A stretch of DNA of 64,000 nucleotides from Flavobacteriales bacterium (GCA_016699575.1 CP064979.1:1922001-1986000), one strand, 5' to 3'. Positions 53,513 through 64,000 are shown, counted from the stretch's first letter. Translations and numbers: made by a program. Notes: generated from the letters alone by a model not told the origin.

Positions 53513-53520
53513 TAGTTTCG
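53513..53520 (+). promoter_or_regulatory. -7-like box of the toxin-antitoxin pair
   Basis: TAGTTTCG (TAnnTTCG), one base before the antitoxin ATG at 53522; the second ATG at 53540 would fit this promoter better. Confidence 0.3.
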
Positions 53521-53521
53521 C

Positions 53522-53761
53522 ATGACCAGACCGCGCAACATGGAAAGCGAACAATCACTCTTGGCCAAGCGCATCCTTCGAACGAAGGACAAGGCGAAGC
53601 TGACGGCCATACGCCAAGTTCTCGATGGTGAGCGGGGCGCGGTTTTCTCGCACGAAGAGCTTGTCGCAATGGAGGAACTGCGCGACCGGTTGGTCAGTGG
53701 TGCGGTCCGTGGCCGCGCTTGGGAGGACGTGAAGAAAGACCTGCGGAAACTGGCGCGATGA
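53522..53761 (+). CDS. Antitoxin of a RelE/ParE-type pair
   Basis: A 79-residue (or 73-residue, from ATG 53540) helical, charged protein. Its pattern (EQSLLAKRILRTKDKAKLTAI then FSHEELVAMEELRDRLVSG) resembles the short antitoxins that precede ParE/RelE toxins in Bacteroidota, with a C-terminal helix that should mask the toxin. The stop codon overlaps the toxin start by four bases (ATGA), as is usual for these modules. DNA-binding autoregulation is expected from the family but no operator was identified. Confidence 0.78.
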   Translation: MTRPRNMESEQSLLAKRILRTKDKAKLTAIRQVLDGERGAVFSHEELVAMEELRDRLVSGAVRGRAWEDVKKDLRKLAR

Positions 53762-54060
53762 AGCGCTTGGTCATCGGCCCGGATGCCGAGGCAGACCTGC
53801 GGCAGGCCGTGTTGTGGTACGCTGACCAGCGTGAAGGACTTGAGCAGCGGTTCATTGATGAATTCGACGAATTCACCCGCGCCATTCTGCTGTTTCCGCG
53901 TGGAGCACCGCTCATAACGGACCATATCCGCATGATGCCCATGCGGGTGTTCAAGCATGTCATCACGTACACGGTAGATGGCGACCAGGTCGTCATCTTG
54001 CGCGTGGTGCATGGAAGCCGTCACCCACGGCAACGAACAAGAGGGCGCAAGCGGATCTAG
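53758..54060 (+). CDS. RelE/ParE-family toxin
   Basis: A 100-residue basic protein with the RelE/ParE fold pattern: KRLVIGPDAEADLRQAVLWY (helix with conserved Asp and Tyr), FIDEFDEFTRAILLFPRGAP, and the strands RVFKHVITYTVDGDQVVILRVVHGSRHP ending in the conserved HGSRHP. ParE inhibits gyrase, and RelE cuts mRNA on ribosomes; the sequence does not settle which. It is translationally coupled to the antitoxin and converges with a GNAT gene, the two stop codons overlapping. Confidence 0.85.
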   Translation: MKRLVIGPDAEADLRQAVLWYADQREGLEQRFIDEFDEFTRAILLFPRGAPLITDHIRMMPMRVFKHVITYTVDGDQVVILRVVHGSRHPRQRTRGRKRI

Positions 54061-54572
54061 GGCACCCGCTCCCCGCCCAACAACGCGAACACGTCAAGGC
54101 TGATGGCCTTTCCGTCCTTCCATTCGCTCTCGCGCAAAGTGCCTTCGTGTTTGAAGCCGAAACGTTCCAGCAATTTCCGGCTCGCGTGGTTCTCGGTCTC
54201 CACCTGCGCCTCGATGCGGTGCAGGCCTAAGGTGCTGAACGCGTGATCGATCACCAGCGGCATGGCCCAGCTGGCAATGCCCTTGCCCCAATGCTCGGGC
54301 AGCAGCCAGTAGCCGATCTCGCAACGCCGATGCTGCCGATCGATCTTGTAGATCCCGATGGCGCCGAGGAAGGTGTTGTTCTCCGTTGCACGGATCGCGC
54401 GCCACCAGCCCGTGCCATCACGCTCCAGTGCAGCGAACCAATCCATCTGCTCCTGCGTGGCCTCCAGGCTCGCGAAGCTGATGGCGTAGTAGCGCACCAC
54501 ATCGGGGTGCGAGAGGCCGCGGAAGACGTGGTGGATGTCTTCGGGGGTGAATGGAACAAGCGTGCGGTCCAA
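54057..54572 (-). CDS. RimJ/RimL-type GNAT N-acetyltransferase
   Basis: A 171-residue acetyltransferase: TPEDIHHVFRGLSHPDVVRYY at the N-terminus, the acetyl-CoA loop GYWLLPEHWGKGIASWAMPL, and the C-terminal RIEAQVETENHASRKLLERF are family motifs. The start codon is TTG 54572, directly after the stop codon of the upstream gene; no ATG exists in frame for 40 codons, so this is the only start that keeps the domain. The substrate could be a ribosomal protein, an antibiotic or a metabolite. Confidence 0.87.
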   Translation of the reverse strand: MDRTLVPFTPEDIHHVFRGLSHPDVVRYYAISFASLEATQEQMDWFAALERDGTGWWRAIRATENNTFLGAIGIYKIDRQHRRCEIGYWLLPEHWGKGIASWAMPLVIDHAFSTLGLHRIEAQVETENHASRKLLERFGFKHEGTLRESEWKDGKAISLDVFALLGGERVP

Positions 54573-55190
54573 CTAGTTATTGTTCAATACGGAGCCGGCG
54601 ATAACGTAGAAAAGCGGTGCCGTCAAGAAGCCCATGGCCCAAGCTCTCCAAACACGTCCCCGCTTCATCTTGTAAGCTTGATGCTTATAGCCGGTGGCAT
54701 ATTCCGGCACCTGCATCAACCCTATGTCTGGGTACATGAGGTTGGGGTCTTTGGGTTGGTTCGCGGAGCAACTGATGGCCGGGATGAGACCGACTACAGG
54801 GGTAAAGAGTGTACTCGTCCAGAACGTGCTTCCCGCTCCGCATTTGCCTCGGTAGTGGGCCTTCGCATCCGAAACCCCGAAATCGTATAGCTCGGTTGAT
54901 TTCCCGGACGATGCGGGGACCGGCGGTATATCGGTCGTGCGAAAAACATCCTTGGTTCCGGCCGCATAAGAGATGCTCAGCAAATCGGACTTTAGAACAG
55001 AGTAGGTAGGCCCAGAGGGATTGTCCGTGCGTTTGTATCGGACTTCGTTCACCCCAACCTCCAACACAAGCCCCGGCACTTGGCTTCCGTCTGAAAACCA
55101 CAAGGTGTCTTGGGCAAGAACTGCCGGCCCGGAAAGGAGCGCACCGAGAAGCGCAGCAACAATTATCAGCGAGTTATAGCACTTGCGCAT
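54573..55190 (-). CDS. Exported hypothetical protein with C-terminal membrane segment
   Basis: A 205-residue protein with a signal peptide (CYNSLIIVAALLGALLSGPA), a short beta region (DTLWFSDGSQVPGLVLEVGV, then VRYKRTD), two cysteines around a hydrophobic stretch (TSTLFTPVVGLIPAISC), and a C-terminal hydrophobic helix (WAMGFLTAPLFYVIAGSVL). The N-terminal motif resembles small SH3-like domains of Bacteroidota exported proteins that begin with a question of the form VxYKxxD. Base composition is lower in GC than its neighbours. Function unknown. Confidence 0.72.
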   Translation of the reverse strand: MRKCYNSLIIVAALLGALLSGPAVLAQDTLWFSDGSQVPGLVLEVGVNEVRYKRTDNPSGPTYSVLKSDLLSISYAAGTKDVFRTTDIPPVPASSGKSTELYDFGVSDAKAHYRGKCGAGSTFWTSTLFTPVVGLIPAISCSANQPKDPNLMYPDIGLMQVPEYATGYKHQAYKMKRGRVWRAWAMGFLTAPLFYVIAGSVLNNN

Positions 55191-55226
55191 GCGGAAACTG
55201 TGACCGCCAAGCTATGCGCGAACGAC

Positions 55227-56417
55227 TCACCCCCTCACCGCCGCGATCCCCGGCAGCACCTTTCCCTCCAGATACTCGAGCATGGCGCCGCCGCCGGTGC
55301 TCACGTAGCTGATCTTGTCAGTGAGGTTGAACTGGTTCACGGCCGCAACGCTGTCGCCGCCGCCCACCAGCGAGAACGCACCCGCAGCTGTGGCTTCGGC
55401 AACAGCATTCGCCACAGCGATGGTGCCCGCTTGAAAGCTCTTCATCTCGAACACGCCCATCGGTCCGTTCCAGAGGAGGGTCTTGCTACGCTTCACTGCC
55501 GCGCTGAACGCCTTGATGCTCTCCGGGCCGATGTCCAAAGCCATCCAGCCATCGGGAACGGCATTGGCCGCACACTGATCGGTGTTGGCGGTGTCTGCGA
55601 ACGCATCGGCCACCACGGCATCGGTCGGCAGGTGGATCTTCACGCCTTTCCCAGAGGCCTTTTTCATGATGGTGCGCGCCATCTCCAGCAGGTCGTCCTC
55701 AACGAGCGAAGCACCCACGTTGCCGCCCTGGGCCTTCACGAATGTGTTGGCCATACCGCCGCCGATGATCAGTTCGTCGCACTTGCCCAGCAGGTTCTCC
55801 AGCACTTCGATCTTGCTGCTCACTTTGCTACCGCCGATGATGGCGGTGAGCGGGCGCTGCGGATTGTCCAGCACCTTGCCCACGCTGTCGATCTCCGCTT
55901 GCATCAGGTAGCCGAACATCTTGTCGCGCGGGAAGAACTTCGCCATGATGGTGGTGCTGGCATGCGCGCGGTGGGCCGTACCGAACGCGTCGTTCACGTA
56001 CACATCGCCCAGTGAGGCGAGCTGCTTGCTGAAGGCTTCGTCACCTTTCTCCTCGGCTTCGTGGTAGCGCAGGTTCTCCAGCACCAGCACTTCACCCGGG
56101 CGCAGCGCGGCAGCAGCGAGGTTCGCCTTGTCGCCGATGCAGTCCTCCGCGAAACGCACGGGCGTAGCGAGCAATCCTTCCAAGTGCTTCGCGACCGGTC
56201 GGAGGCTCATGGCCGGGTTGGGCTTGCCTTTGGGGCGGCCCAAATGGCTCATTAGAATGGCGCTGCCACCATCGCGCAGGATCTTCTTCACCGTAGGCAC
56301 GATGGCGCGGGCGCGCGTGTCGTCCGTCACGTTCATGTTCGCGTCCATCGGCACGTTCAGGTCAACGCGCACAAGGGCTTTGCGGCCCGAGAAGTTGAAG
56401 CTGTCGATCGTCTGCAT
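55227..56417 (-). CDS. pgk: Phosphoglycerate kinase
   Basis: A 396-residue glycolytic enzyme that makes ATP from 1,3-bisphosphoglycerate. ATG 56417 gives [20 protein letters not shown], and the substrate motif [10 protein letters not shown] follows at once. [35 protein letters not shown] and [14 protein letters not shown] are complete. A longer open frame upstream is not homologous. A perfect -7 box (TACTTTTG, minus strand, 56438-56445) lies 21 bases upstream of the start codon. Confidence 0.97.
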   Translation of the reverse strand: MQTIDSFNFSGRKALVRVDLNVPMDANMNVTDDTRARAIVPTVKKILRDGGSAILMSHLGRPKGKPNPAMSLRPVAKHLEGLLATPVRFAEDCIGDKANLAAAALRPGEVLVLENLRYHEAEEKGDEAFSKQLASLGDVYVNDAFGTAHRAHASTTIMAKFFPRDKMFGYLMQAEIDSVGKVLDNPQRPLTAIIGGSKVSSKIEVLENLLGKCDELIIGGGMANTFVKAQGGNVGASLVEDDLLEMARTIMKKASGKGVKIHLPTDAVVADAFADTANTDQCAANAVPDGWMALDIGPESIKAFSAAVKRSKTLLWNGPMGVFEMKSFQAGTIAVANAVAEATAAGAFSLVGGGDSVAAVNQFNLTDKISYVSTGGGAMLEYLEGKVLPGIAAVRG

Positions 56418-56437
56418 TGGGTGTTTTGAAGGGGCGG

Positions 56438-56445
56438 CAAAAGTA
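56438..56445 (-). promoter_or_regulatory. -7 promoter box of pgk
   Basis: TACTTTTG on the minus strand matches TAnnTTTG and ends 20 bases before the ATG at 56417. Confidence 0.5.
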
Positions 56446-56560
56446 GAAGGGAGGGCACACGGGAGTCGTTTTGTTGGGAGAGGGGATCTCGCGCACCTGC
56501 TTCGTCGGGACGAACTCCGACGCGGGGAGCGCGGAGAATGCGCCCCCGACCCTCTTGGAG

Positions 56561-56594
56561 CATCATCTTCATCATCCTCATCCGTGGATGCATC
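56561..56594 (-). repeat. Solo copy of the GxxExxY cassette repeat
   Basis: The reverse complement matches the left cassette repeat region (5454-5487) at 29 of 34 bases. Here it has no GxxExxY gene and no partner; it lies between the divergent genes pgk and lysS. Confidence 0.7.
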
Positions 56595-56629
56595 TGTGGT
56601 CCATGTATTCTCCTGCGCATCCCCCCGGA

Positions 56630-56637
56630 TAACTTCG
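56630..56637 (+). promoter_or_regulatory. -7-like box of lysS
   Basis: TAACTTCG (TAnnTTCG), 19 bases before the lysS ATG. Confidence 0.4.
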
Positions 56638-56656
56638 CCGCCCTTTCCCAACGAGC

Positions 56657-58180
56657 ATGTCCGACCAATTGAGCGATCAGGAGCTGGTGCGCCGCGAAGC
56701 CTTGCAGAAACTTCGTGCGCTCGGCATCGAACCCTTCCCCGCTGCGGAATATCCCGTGAGCCACACGGCTGCGCAGGCGAAACAACTGCTGCCCGCGCCA
56801 CAGGAAGGTGTTGAAGCGCCCAAACCGGAAGTGTGCCTGGCGGGCCGCATCATGAGCGTTCGCGTCATGGGCAAAGCATCGTTCGCGGTGCTGCGCGATC
56901 ACAGCGGCGACCAGCAGATCTACATCGCTCGCGATGAAGTATCGCCCGGCGACAACAAGACGATGTACGATGAGGTATGGCGGCACCTGCTCCACCTCGG
57001 TGATTTCATCGGTGTGAAGGGCTTCATGTTCCGCACGCGAACGGGCGAGATTACCGTGCATGTGAAGGAACTCACCGTGCTGGGCAAGGCCCTGCGCCCG
57101 CTGCCGGTGGTGAAGACCGATGACCAAGGCAATGTGCACGACGCGTTCACCGATCCCGAGCAGCGCTACCGCATGCGCTACGTGGACCTGAACGTGAACC
57201 CCGGGGTGAAGGAGACCTTCCTCAAGCGCTCGCGCATCATCACGGCCATGCGCGATCACATGACAGGTGCAGGTTACCACGAAGTGGATACGCCCGTGCT
57301 GCAGCCCATTCCCGGCGGCGCTGCGGCGCGTCCGTTCATCACGCACCACAATGCGTTGGACATGCCGCTCTACTTGCGCATCGCCAACGAGCTCTACCTG
57401 AAGCGCCTCATCGTGGGCGGGTTCGAAGGTGTGTTCGAGTTCAGCCGCAACTTCCGCAACGAGGGCATGGACCGCACGCACAACCCGGAGTTCACCATCA
57501 TGGAACTATACGTGGCGTGGAAGGACTACCGCTGGATGATGAATTTCATGGAGAGCATGCTCGAACGAGTTTGCATTGCTGCGAACGGGACGAGCACCAC
57601 GACCTTCCAAGGCAACGAGCTGCAGTTCAAGGCGCCGTTCAAGCGGATCACCATGTGCGGCTCCATCAAGGAGAAGACCGGAGCCGATGTGCTGGAACTG
57701 GACGAGGCCGCGTTGCGTTCATTGTGCGCCAAGCACCATATCCACGTGGAGCCGAGCATGGGCAAGGGCAAATTGATCGATGAGCTTTTCAGTGCGCTCG
57801 TGCAACCCGAGCTGATACAGCCGACGTTCGTGTGCGACTTCCCGGTGGAGATGAGCCCGCTTTGCAAGAAGCACCGTGATGATGAGCGCCTCACCGAGCG
57901 CTTCGAGCTTTTCGTGAACGGCTTCGAGCTGGCCAACGCCTACAGCGAACTGAACGACCCGATCGATCAGCGCGAACGCTTCGAGGCGCAACTGGAACTA
58001 CAGCAACGCGGCGACGACGAGGCCATGTTCATCGACCAGGATTTCCTCCGTGCCCTGGAGTACGGTATGCCGCCCACCAGCGGCGTTGGCATCGGCGTGG
58101 ACCGCTTGGTGATGCTCATGACCAACAACCCGGCGATACAAGAGGTGCTGCTGTTCCCGCAAATGAGGCCGGAACGATAG
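56657..58180 (+). CDS. lysS: Lysyl-tRNA synthetase (class II), 3' end probably replaced
   Basis: A 507-residue class II synthetase. The N-terminal anticodon-binding OB domain ([20 protein letters not shown]) is followed by the catalytic domain: motif 2 is [20 protein letters not shown], and motif 3 is [19 protein letters not shown]. The protein is complete and ends RPER. Bases 58044-58176, covering motif 3 to the end, occur again at 59332-59464 after the Abi gene. Seven bases differ, all without changing a residue. So the present 3' end was probably brought in with the Abi gene while the original end was displaced. Confidence 0.96.
   Translation: MSDQLSDQELVRREALQKLRALGIEPFPAAEYPVSHTAAQAKQLLPAPQEGVEAPKPEVCLAGRIMSVRVMGKASFAVLRDHSGDQQIYIARDEVSPGDNKTMYDEVWRHLLHLGDFIGVKGFMFRTRTGEITVHVKELTVLGKALRPLPVVKTDDQGNVHDAFTDPEQRYRMRYVDLNVNPGVKETFLKRSRIITAMRDHMTGAGYHEVDTPVLQPIPGGAAARPFITHHNALDMPLYLRIANELYLKRLIVGGFEGVFEFSRNFRNEGMDRTHNPEFTIMELYVAWKDYRWMMNFMESMLERVCIAANGTSTTTFQGNELQFKAPFKRITMCGSIKEKTGADVLELDEAALRSLCAKHHIHVEPSMGKGKLIDELFSALVQPELIQPTFVCDFPVEMSPLCKKHRDDERLTERFELFVNGFELANAYSELNDPIDQRERFEAQLELQQRGDDEAMFIDQDFLRALEYGMPPTSGVGIGVDRLVMLMTNNPAIQEVLLFPQMRPER
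58044..58176 (+). repeat. Direct repeat A (lysS 3' end in place)
   Basis: 133 bases, 126 identical to 59332-59464. It forms codons about 463-506 of the intact lysS. Confidence 0.9.
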
Positions 58181-58290
58181 TGTCGCCTCCAAAATCGCCT
58201 GATAATCAATATGTTAACACCTGTTCGTTGATTTCGGGATTTCCTCGAACAACTTATCAACAACGTTCATCTACATTTGCGCGCAACTGA

Positions 58291-58330
58291 CCCCCCCACG
58301 CTTCCCATCAGAACAGCGCACCAGGGGGGG
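58291..58330 (+). other. Hairpin in the leader of the Abi gene
   Basis: C7 (58291-58297) pairs with G7 (58324-58330) around a 26-base loop and is followed by CTTTCATTTG. It lies 21 bases before the ATG. It may be part of a small RNA, or an attenuator or terminator of a lysS transcript. Confidence 0.5.
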
Positions 58331-58351
58331 CTTTCATTTGATATCCAGGCA

Positions 58352-59477
<1,126 letters not shown>

Positions 59478-59499
59478 GGACCGGACCGACCCCTTTTCG

Positions 59500-60531
59500 T
59501 TAGGCTGTTCCGAAGCGCGCCACATCCACCTCGGGATCCAACGCCGCACCGTTGAGCATATGATCGATCAAGTGCTCAGCGCACCAGGGTGCGAGCAAGG
59601 CTCCCCGTGAGCCCAGCCCATTGAAGATGAACTGCCGCGGTGCGACCTGTCCCAACAATGGGCGCCGGTCGCGCGTTGCCGGTCGCACACCACAAGCGAA
59701 CTCGAACGGACCGCTCGGAGGGTCGGTCACTATGCCGTTGAGCTTGCGCAGAAGCTCTTGTCGACCGCTTTCAGTGGCGCCATCCCATACGGCATCCCAC
59801 GCGAACGTGCTGCCAACGCGGTAACGGTCGTTGCCCACGGGAAGCAGAAAGCCGCTCCTGTGGATCATCGCCGAACATTGCAGTTGCGGATCGGTGAAGC
59901 TGAGCACCTCGCCGCGCGTGGGCACCATGCCCGGCAAACCAGCGAAGGCACCGGTGCACCACACAACATGGCGGGCGCGTATGTCGTGGACGGTCAGACC
60001 CTCTTCGCAGGCCTGCACGTCGTCGGGCACCACTTCACGCTCCACCCACATCCCGCCCCTCGCATGATGTGTTCGATGAAGTGCGATCAGCTGCTGCATA
60101 TCGAGCCATGCGCACCCACGCACCGTTCCATGGCCGTGGTCTGCCTTCAGTCGGTGCGGGGGGACATCGTCCGCCTCGCCAAGCAAGGGTTCCATGGATA
60201 CGTCCGCTCTTCTCCGTTGCCAATCCGAGCGTTCTCGTGCATTGGCAAAGAGCCTCACCATGGGCAGCGGATGCCAGAGCGTAACCTCATGCTGCACCTC
60301 CAAATCCGTGTAGAACGCCGTGGCCTTGGCTATTAGCTCGGTTGCCCGCCACACCGGGATCATACGCCGCATTGAAACCGGATTCACGACCCCGGCCGCT
60401 GCTCGTGAGGCCGAGAAGGGTTTTTGGACGTCGAAGACCGCAGTGGAAAGCCCGCGAGCGGCCAAAGTCCCGGTCAGGACCGCGCTGGCCAAGCCTCCGC
60501 CGACCACGATTACATCCGCTTCTGCCGCCAT
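59500..60531 (-). CDS. FAD-dependent oxidoreductase (DAO family)
   Basis: A 343-residue flavoprotein of the D-amino-acid-oxidase/MnmC-C type. The FAD motif is ADVIVVGGGLASAVLTGTLAARG at the N-terminus (GxGxxS/G), and the C-terminal motif is ACGVRPATRDRRPLLG and FNGLGSRGALLAPW, which matches the FAD-binding end of this superfamily. I chose ATG 60531 (MAAEADVIV). The substrate is not evident; candidates are D-amino acids, glycine or a modified tRNA base. It converges with the lysS fragment. Confidence 0.87.
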   Translation of the reverse strand: MAAEADVIVVGGGLASAVLTGTLAARGLSTAVFDVQKPFSASRAAAGVVNPVSMRRMIPVWRATELIAKATAFYTDLEVQHEVTLWHPLPMVRLFANARERSDWQRRRADVSMEPLLGEADDVPPHRLKADHGHGTVRGCAWLDMQQLIALHRTHHARGGMWVEREVVPDDVQACEEGLTVHDIRARHVVWCTGAFAGLPGMVPTRGEVLSFTDPQLQCSAMIHRSGFLLPVGNDRYRVGSTFAWDAVWDGATESGRQELLRKLNGIVTDPPSGPFEFACGVRPATRDRRPLLGQVAPRQFIFNGLGSRGALLAPWCAEHLIDHMLNGAALDPEVDVARFGTA

Positions 60532-60670
60532 ACAACAAAGGTCCAACGTGAAGTCATTGATCGAACACTCCGTCTACGAACACGCCGTTGCGGAAATCAT
60601 AACACCGCCTTGCAGGGCCGGTGCCGCCACGGACGTTCCTTAGCGCGGCAAAATCAATCGTACAGGAAGG

Positions 60671-61657
60671 ATGGAGCAGCTCATTGATGGATTTCCCCGG
60701 CAACTGAAGGAGGCGCTGGAGATCGGTAGAAAGGCGGAACTGAAACCTCCGGGCGGTCCTTACACCAATGTGGTGGTGACCGGGCTGGGTGGAAGCGGCA
60801 TTGGCGGTCGCATTGCCGCGCAACTGGTGCACAAGGAGGCCAAATGCCCCATCGAGGTGTACAACAACTACTACCTGCCGGGCTATGTGAACCACAAGAG
60901 CCTGGTGATCGCATGCAGCTACAGCGGCAATACGGAGGAGACCATGGCTGCTATGGAGCAAGCGCTGGCCAAAGGCGCCCGCGTGTGTGTGGTGACCAGC
61001 GGCGGCGCCATGCTGGAGCAAGCCAAGGCAAAGGGGTTGGACCACATTGTGATCCCCGGGGGCAATCCGCCGCGCACCATGCTGGCCTACTCGCTCGTGC
61101 AGCAGTTCTTCGTGCTGCGCCACTTCGGCATCATCGGCGACGGGTTCGAAGGGGCCATCAAGACAGCGGCCGATATGCTGGAGAAGGACAAGGCACAGAT
61201 ACAGGCAGCCGCGAAAGACCTCACGGAGAAGCTCTTCGGGAAGCGGTTGGTGATCTACAGCGAGGCAAGCACCGAGGCGGTGAGCATCCGCTTCCGCCAG
61301 CAAGTGAACGAGAACAGCAAGGAACTCTGCTGGCACCACGCCATCCCCGAAATGAACCACAACGAACTGGTGGGCTGGGCCGGGGGCAAGAACGACATTG
61401 CGGTGGTGATCTTCCGGCACAAAGAGGATCATGAACGGAGCCAGATCCGCATGGAGATCAACAAGGATGTCTTCAGCCGCTACACCCCGCACGTGCACGA
61501 CGTGTGGAGCAAGGGCGACACGGCGTTCGCGCGCCAGCTGTACCTGATCAACCTGGGCGACTGGGTAAGCCTGTACTGGGCTGGCAAGAAGGGAGTTGAC
61601 CCCACCGAGATCGCGGTGATCAACATGCTGAAGGGCAAACTTGCAGGCATGAAATAG
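60671..61657 (+). CDS. Bifunctional phosphoglucose/phosphomannose isomerase
   Basis: A 328-residue SIS-domain protein. The first SIS domain has GLGGSGIGGRIAAQL and IACSYSGNTEETMAAM, and the second has the conserved Glu in NSKELCWHHAIPEMNHNELVG. This layout matches the bifunctional PGI/PMI family rather than classical PGI. It should link glucose 6-phosphate, fructose 6-phosphate and mannose 6-phosphate, and so could also feed mannose donors to glycan synthesis. A terminator follows the stop codon. Confidence 0.92.
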   Translation: MEQLIDGFPRQLKEALEIGRKAELKPPGGPYTNVVVTGLGGSGIGGRIAAQLVHKEAKCPIEVYNNYYLPGYVNHKSLVIACSYSGNTEETMAAMEQALAKGARVCVVTSGGAMLEQAKAKGLDHIVIPGGNPPRTMLAYSLVQQFFVLRHFGIIGDGFEGAIKTAADMLEKDKAQIQAAAKDLTEKLFGKRLVIYSEASTEAVSIRFRQQVNENSKELCWHHAIPEMNHNELVGWAGGKNDIAVVIFRHKEDHERSQIRMEINKDVFSRYTPHVHDVWSKGDTAFARQLYLINLGDWVSLYWAGKKGVDPTEIAVINMLKGKLAGMK

Positions 61658-61664
61658 CGGTGCG

Positions 61665-61697
61665 TGGAGCGCGTGCCCCCGGCGCGCGCTCCATTTG
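61665..61697 (+). terminator. Terminator after the isomerase gene
   Basis: A perfect 9-bp stem (TGGAGCGCG / CGCGCTCCA) with an 11-base loop, followed by TTTG; the T-run is short. Confidence 0.6.
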
Positions 61698-61742
61698 CCT
61701 CCGAGCATCGCGGAAAGTCTTCATCACCAACGACCCGGCCCG

Positions 61743-61750
61743 TAAGTTTG
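61743..61750 (+). promoter_or_regulatory. -7 promoter box of the sdh operon
   Basis: TAAGTTTG matches TAnnTTTG and lies 22 bases before the sdhC ATG. Confidence 0.5.
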
Positions 61751-61772
61751 CGGTCGTTCCCAACGCATCAGC

Positions 61773-62456
61773 ATGGCCAGTAAAGGACTCTTCGGATCGT
61801 CGCTCGTCAAGAAGTACTGGATGGCCCTCACGGGCCTTTTCCTTATCAGCTTCCTGGTGGTGCACGCCACCATCAACGCCCAGATCTTCTGGAACGATGG
61901 TGGCGCCACCTTCAACAAGTGGGCGCACTTCATGGGAACCAACATCCTGATCCGTACCGCCGAGATCGGCCTCTTCATCGGCCTCATCGCCCACATCGTG
62001 GACGGCTTGATGCTCTGGAGCCAGAACCGTTCAGCCCGTCCGGTGAAGTATGCCATGGAGAAGGGCAGCGCGAACCGGAGCTGGTACAGTGCAAGCATGG
62101 GCATCCTCGGCACCTTGTTGCTGCTCTTCCTCATCATGCACCTCTGGCATTTCTGGGTGCCCAGCCGCATCACCGGGCTCGATGAGATCGCTGGCATGCC
62201 CGGCCACCACGACCTCTACATCGAGATGGTGCGTGTCTTCGAAAGTCCCATTCCCGTGGTGCTGTACGTGCTCGGCTGCATCAGCCTTTTCTGGCACCTG
62301 CTGCACGGCTTTTCCAGTGCTTTCCAAAGCCTCGGCCTCAACCACAAGCGATACAATCCGATCATCAAGATGTCGGGGGTGGTGTTCAGTACCATCATCT
62401 CTCTGCTCTTCGTCTCGATGCCTCTCGCCATCCATTTCAAGCTCCTTGTACCCTAA
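61773..62456 (+). CDS. sdhC: Succinate dehydrogenase cytochrome b subunit
   Basis: A 227-residue inner-membrane protein with five hydrophobic segments, the b-type single-subunit anchor of the Bacteroidota enzyme. Histidines that can bind the haems are in [53 protein letters not shown] and [20 protein letters not shown]. It passes electrons from SdhAB to menaquinone in the respiratory chain (or back, as fumarate reductase). The stop codon and the sdhA start codon overlap as TAATG. Confidence 0.95.
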   Translation: MASKGLFGSSLVKKYWMALTGLFLISFLVVHATINAQIFWNDGGATFNKWAHFMGTNILIRTAEIGLFIGLIAHIVDGLMLWSQNRSARPVKYAMEKGSANRSWYSASMGILGTLLLLFLIMHLWHFWVPSRITGLDEIAGMPGHHDLYIEMVRVFESPIPVVLYVLGCISLFWHLLHGFSSAFQSLGLNHKRYNPIIKMSGVVFSTIISLLFVSMPLAIHFKLLVP

Positions 62457-64000
62457 TGAGCAAGCTCGACAGTAAGATCCCGCCCGGTCCCATCGACAAG
62501 AAGTGGACCTACCACAAGGGGCACGCGCGTATCGTGAACCCGGCGAACAAGCGCCGCATCGACGTGATCGTGGTGGGCACGGGCCTGGCAGGTGGTGCCG
62601 CTGCGGCATCGCTCGCCGAACAGGGCTACAGCGTGAAGGCGTTCTGCTTCCAGGACAGCGCCCGCCGTGCGCACAGCATCGCTGCGCAGGGCGGCATCAA
62701 CGCCGCCAAGAACTACATGAACGACGGCGACAGCACCTACCGTCTGTTCTACGACACCGTGAAAGGCGGTGACTACCGCGCCCGCGAAGCCAACGTGTAC
62801 CGCTTGGCGGAAGTGAGCGCGAACATCATCGATCAGTGTGTGGCGCAAGGTGTTCCCTTCGCCCGCGACTACGGTGGACTGCTCGACAACCGTTCGTTCG
62901 GTGGCGTGCAGGTGAGCCGCACGTTCTACGCCCGCGGACAAACAGGACAGCAGTTGTTGCTCGGCGCGTACAGCGCGCTCATGCGCCAGGTCGGCAAGGG
63001 CGCGGTGCAAATGTTCGATCGCCACGAGATGCTCGATGTCGTGATCGTGGATGGCAAGGCACGCGGCATCATCGCCCGCAACCTGATCACCGGCGAGATC
63101 GAACGCCATGGCGCGCACGCGGTGCTGCTCTGCACCGGCGGCTACGGCAATGTGTTCTTCCTGAGCACGAACGCCATGGGCAGCAACGTCACGGCGGCTT
63201 GGAAAGCGCACAAGCGCGGTGCCTTCTTCGGCAACCCGTGCTACACGCAGATCCACCCGACGTGCATCCCCGTGAGCGGCACGCACCAGAGCAAGCTCAC
63301 GCTGATGTCGGAGTCGCTCAGGAACGATGGCCGCATCTGGGTGCCAGCGAAACTTGAGGACGCGAAAGCAATCCGCGAGGGCAAGAAGAAAGGCAGCGAC
63401 ATCCCTGAAACGGATCGCGACTACTACCTCGAGCGTCGCTATCCGGCCTTCGGGAACCTGGTGCCACGCGACGTGGCCAGTCGTGCTGCGAAAGAGCGTT
63501 GCGATGCGGGCTTCGGTGTGAACAAGACCGGCGAGGCAGTGTACCTCGACTTCAGCGCTGCGATCGAGCGCTACGGGAAGCAGCAGGCCAACATCCAGAA
63601 GATCCAGAACCCGACGAAGGAGAAGATCACCGAGCTCGGCCGTGCCGTGGTGAGCGAGAAGTACGGCAACCTCTTCGACATGTACGAGAACATCGTCGGC
63701 GAGAACCCCTACGACCACGCGATGAAGATCTACCCGGCCGTGCACTACACCATGGGCGGCCTGTGGGTGGATTACAACCTGCAGACCACGGTCCCCGGAC
63801 TCTTCGCATTGGGCGAAGCCAACTTCAGCGATCATGGCGCGAACCGCCTCGGTGCTTCAGCCCTGATGCAAGGCCTCGCCGACGGCTACTTCGTGATCCC
63901 ATACACCGTGGGCGATTACCTCGCCGATGACATACGCACCGGACCCATCGACACAAAGCGTCCGGAGTTCGATGCGGCCGAGAAGGAGCAGAAGGACCGC
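62456..64000 (+). CDS. sdhA: Succinate dehydrogenase flavoprotein subunit (partial, 3' end beyond the window)
   Basis: The first 515 codons of SdhA, open to the window edge. Start ATG 62456 ([16 protein letters not shown]). The FAD-binding motif is [20 protein letters not shown], and the covalent FAD attachment His is in [33 protein letters not shown] and the substrate-binding [13 protein letters not shown] and [17 protein letters not shown] are in place. sdhB is expected next, outside the window. The N-terminal extension of about 35 residues before the FAD fold is typical of Bacteroidota SdhA. Confidence 0.97.
   Translation, partial: MSKLDSKIPPGPIDKKWTYHKGHARIVNPANKRRIDVIVVGTGLAGGAAAASLAEQGYSVKAFCFQDSARRAHSIAAQGGINAAKNYMNDGDSTYRLFYDTVKGGDYRAREANVYRLAEVSANIIDQCVAQGVPFARDYGGLLDNRSFGGVQVSRTFYARGQTGQQLLLGAYSALMRQVGKGAVQMFDRHEMLDVVIVDGKARGIIARNLITGEIERHGAHAVLLCTGGYGNVFFLSTNAMGSNVTAAWKAHKRGAFFGNPCYTQIHPTCIPVSGTHQSKLTLMSESLRNDGRIWVPAKLEDAKAIREGKKKGSDIPETDRDYYLERRYPAFGNLVPRDVASRAAKERCDAGFGVNKTGEAVYLDFSAAIERYGKQQANIQKIQNPTKEKITELGRAVVSEKYGNLFDMYENIVGENPYDHAMKIYPAVHYTMGGLWVDYNLQTTVPGLFALGEANFSDHGANRLGASALMQGLADGYFVIPYTVGDYLADDIRTGPIDTKRPEFDAAEKEQKDR

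Noticed and set aside
62453..63835. 460-codon minus-strand frame opposite sdhA
   Set aside because: Antisense of the flavoprotein gene, whose motifs are complete.

Overview
The window looks like chromosomal DNA of a GC-rich (about 60%) member of the Bacteroidota, probably Flavobacteriales-like. The evidence is three exported proteins with type IX secretion (T9SS) C-terminal sorting domains, one of which is probably PorZ itself; -7 promoter boxes of the Bacteroidota type (TAnnTTTG or TAnnTTCG); a LytTR response regulator paired with a HisKA_2 kinase; and a three-subunit type succinate dehydrogenase with one cytochrome b subunit. I found no rRNA, tRNA, CRISPR array, transposase or integrase.

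Layout. 0-4.5 kb: PorZ end, recO, an oligopeptidase B-like lipoprotein and a small membrane protein. 4.5-8.3 kb, minus strand: a small conserved protein, ferritin, a GxxExxY gene inside 26-bp perfect inverted repeats that abut the pth stop codon, then pth, rplY and prs. 8.5-10.7 kb: rnr. 10.7-15.8 kb, minus strand: an operon of an exported MORN-like repeat protein, a five-PAS soluble histidine kinase and a LytTR regulator. 15.8-16.2 kb: an intergenic stretch packed with GATC sites. 16.2-24.5 kb: rpiB, an M28 peptidase, a TlpA-like lipoprotein, an ALDH7 dehydrogenase, a methyltransferase and mnmG, with two parS-like sites. 24.6-34.9 kb, plus strand: DUF3179, Crp/pirin/nitroreductase, TfoX-like, HEAT-like, DUF2339/DUF3999 and a PKD-T9SS protein.

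34.9-49 kb is the most unusual region. The two subunit genes of a 3-oxoacid CoA-transferase (scoA, scoB) are separated by a polytopic GT-C-like membrane protein. Downstream come five more such membrane proteins, a polyprenol-phosphate-type GT2 glycosyltransferase and a glycosidase-like lipoprotein. Several of the membrane proteins end in soluble modules that look carbohydrate-binding. I infer an envelope glycan or protein glycosylation locus: GT2 would charge a lipid carrier, the GT-C enzymes would use it outside the inner membrane, and the hydrolase would trim. One member (47.5-49 kb) is frameshifted.

49-64 kb: an exonuclease, folB, gltX, a T9SS protein, a RelE/ParE-type toxin-antitoxin pair, pgk, lysS, an Abi-family (HEPN) defence gene, a FAD oxidoreductase, a sugar-phosphate isomerase and sdhCA. 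The Abi gene sits between two copies of the last 133 bases of lysS. The copies differ only at synonymous positions, which suggests that a one-gene defence insert replaced the lysS 3' end and left the old end behind. This and the GxxExxY cassette are two small cargo inserts placed at the 3' ends of essential genes (lysS and pth), each keeping the host gene intact.
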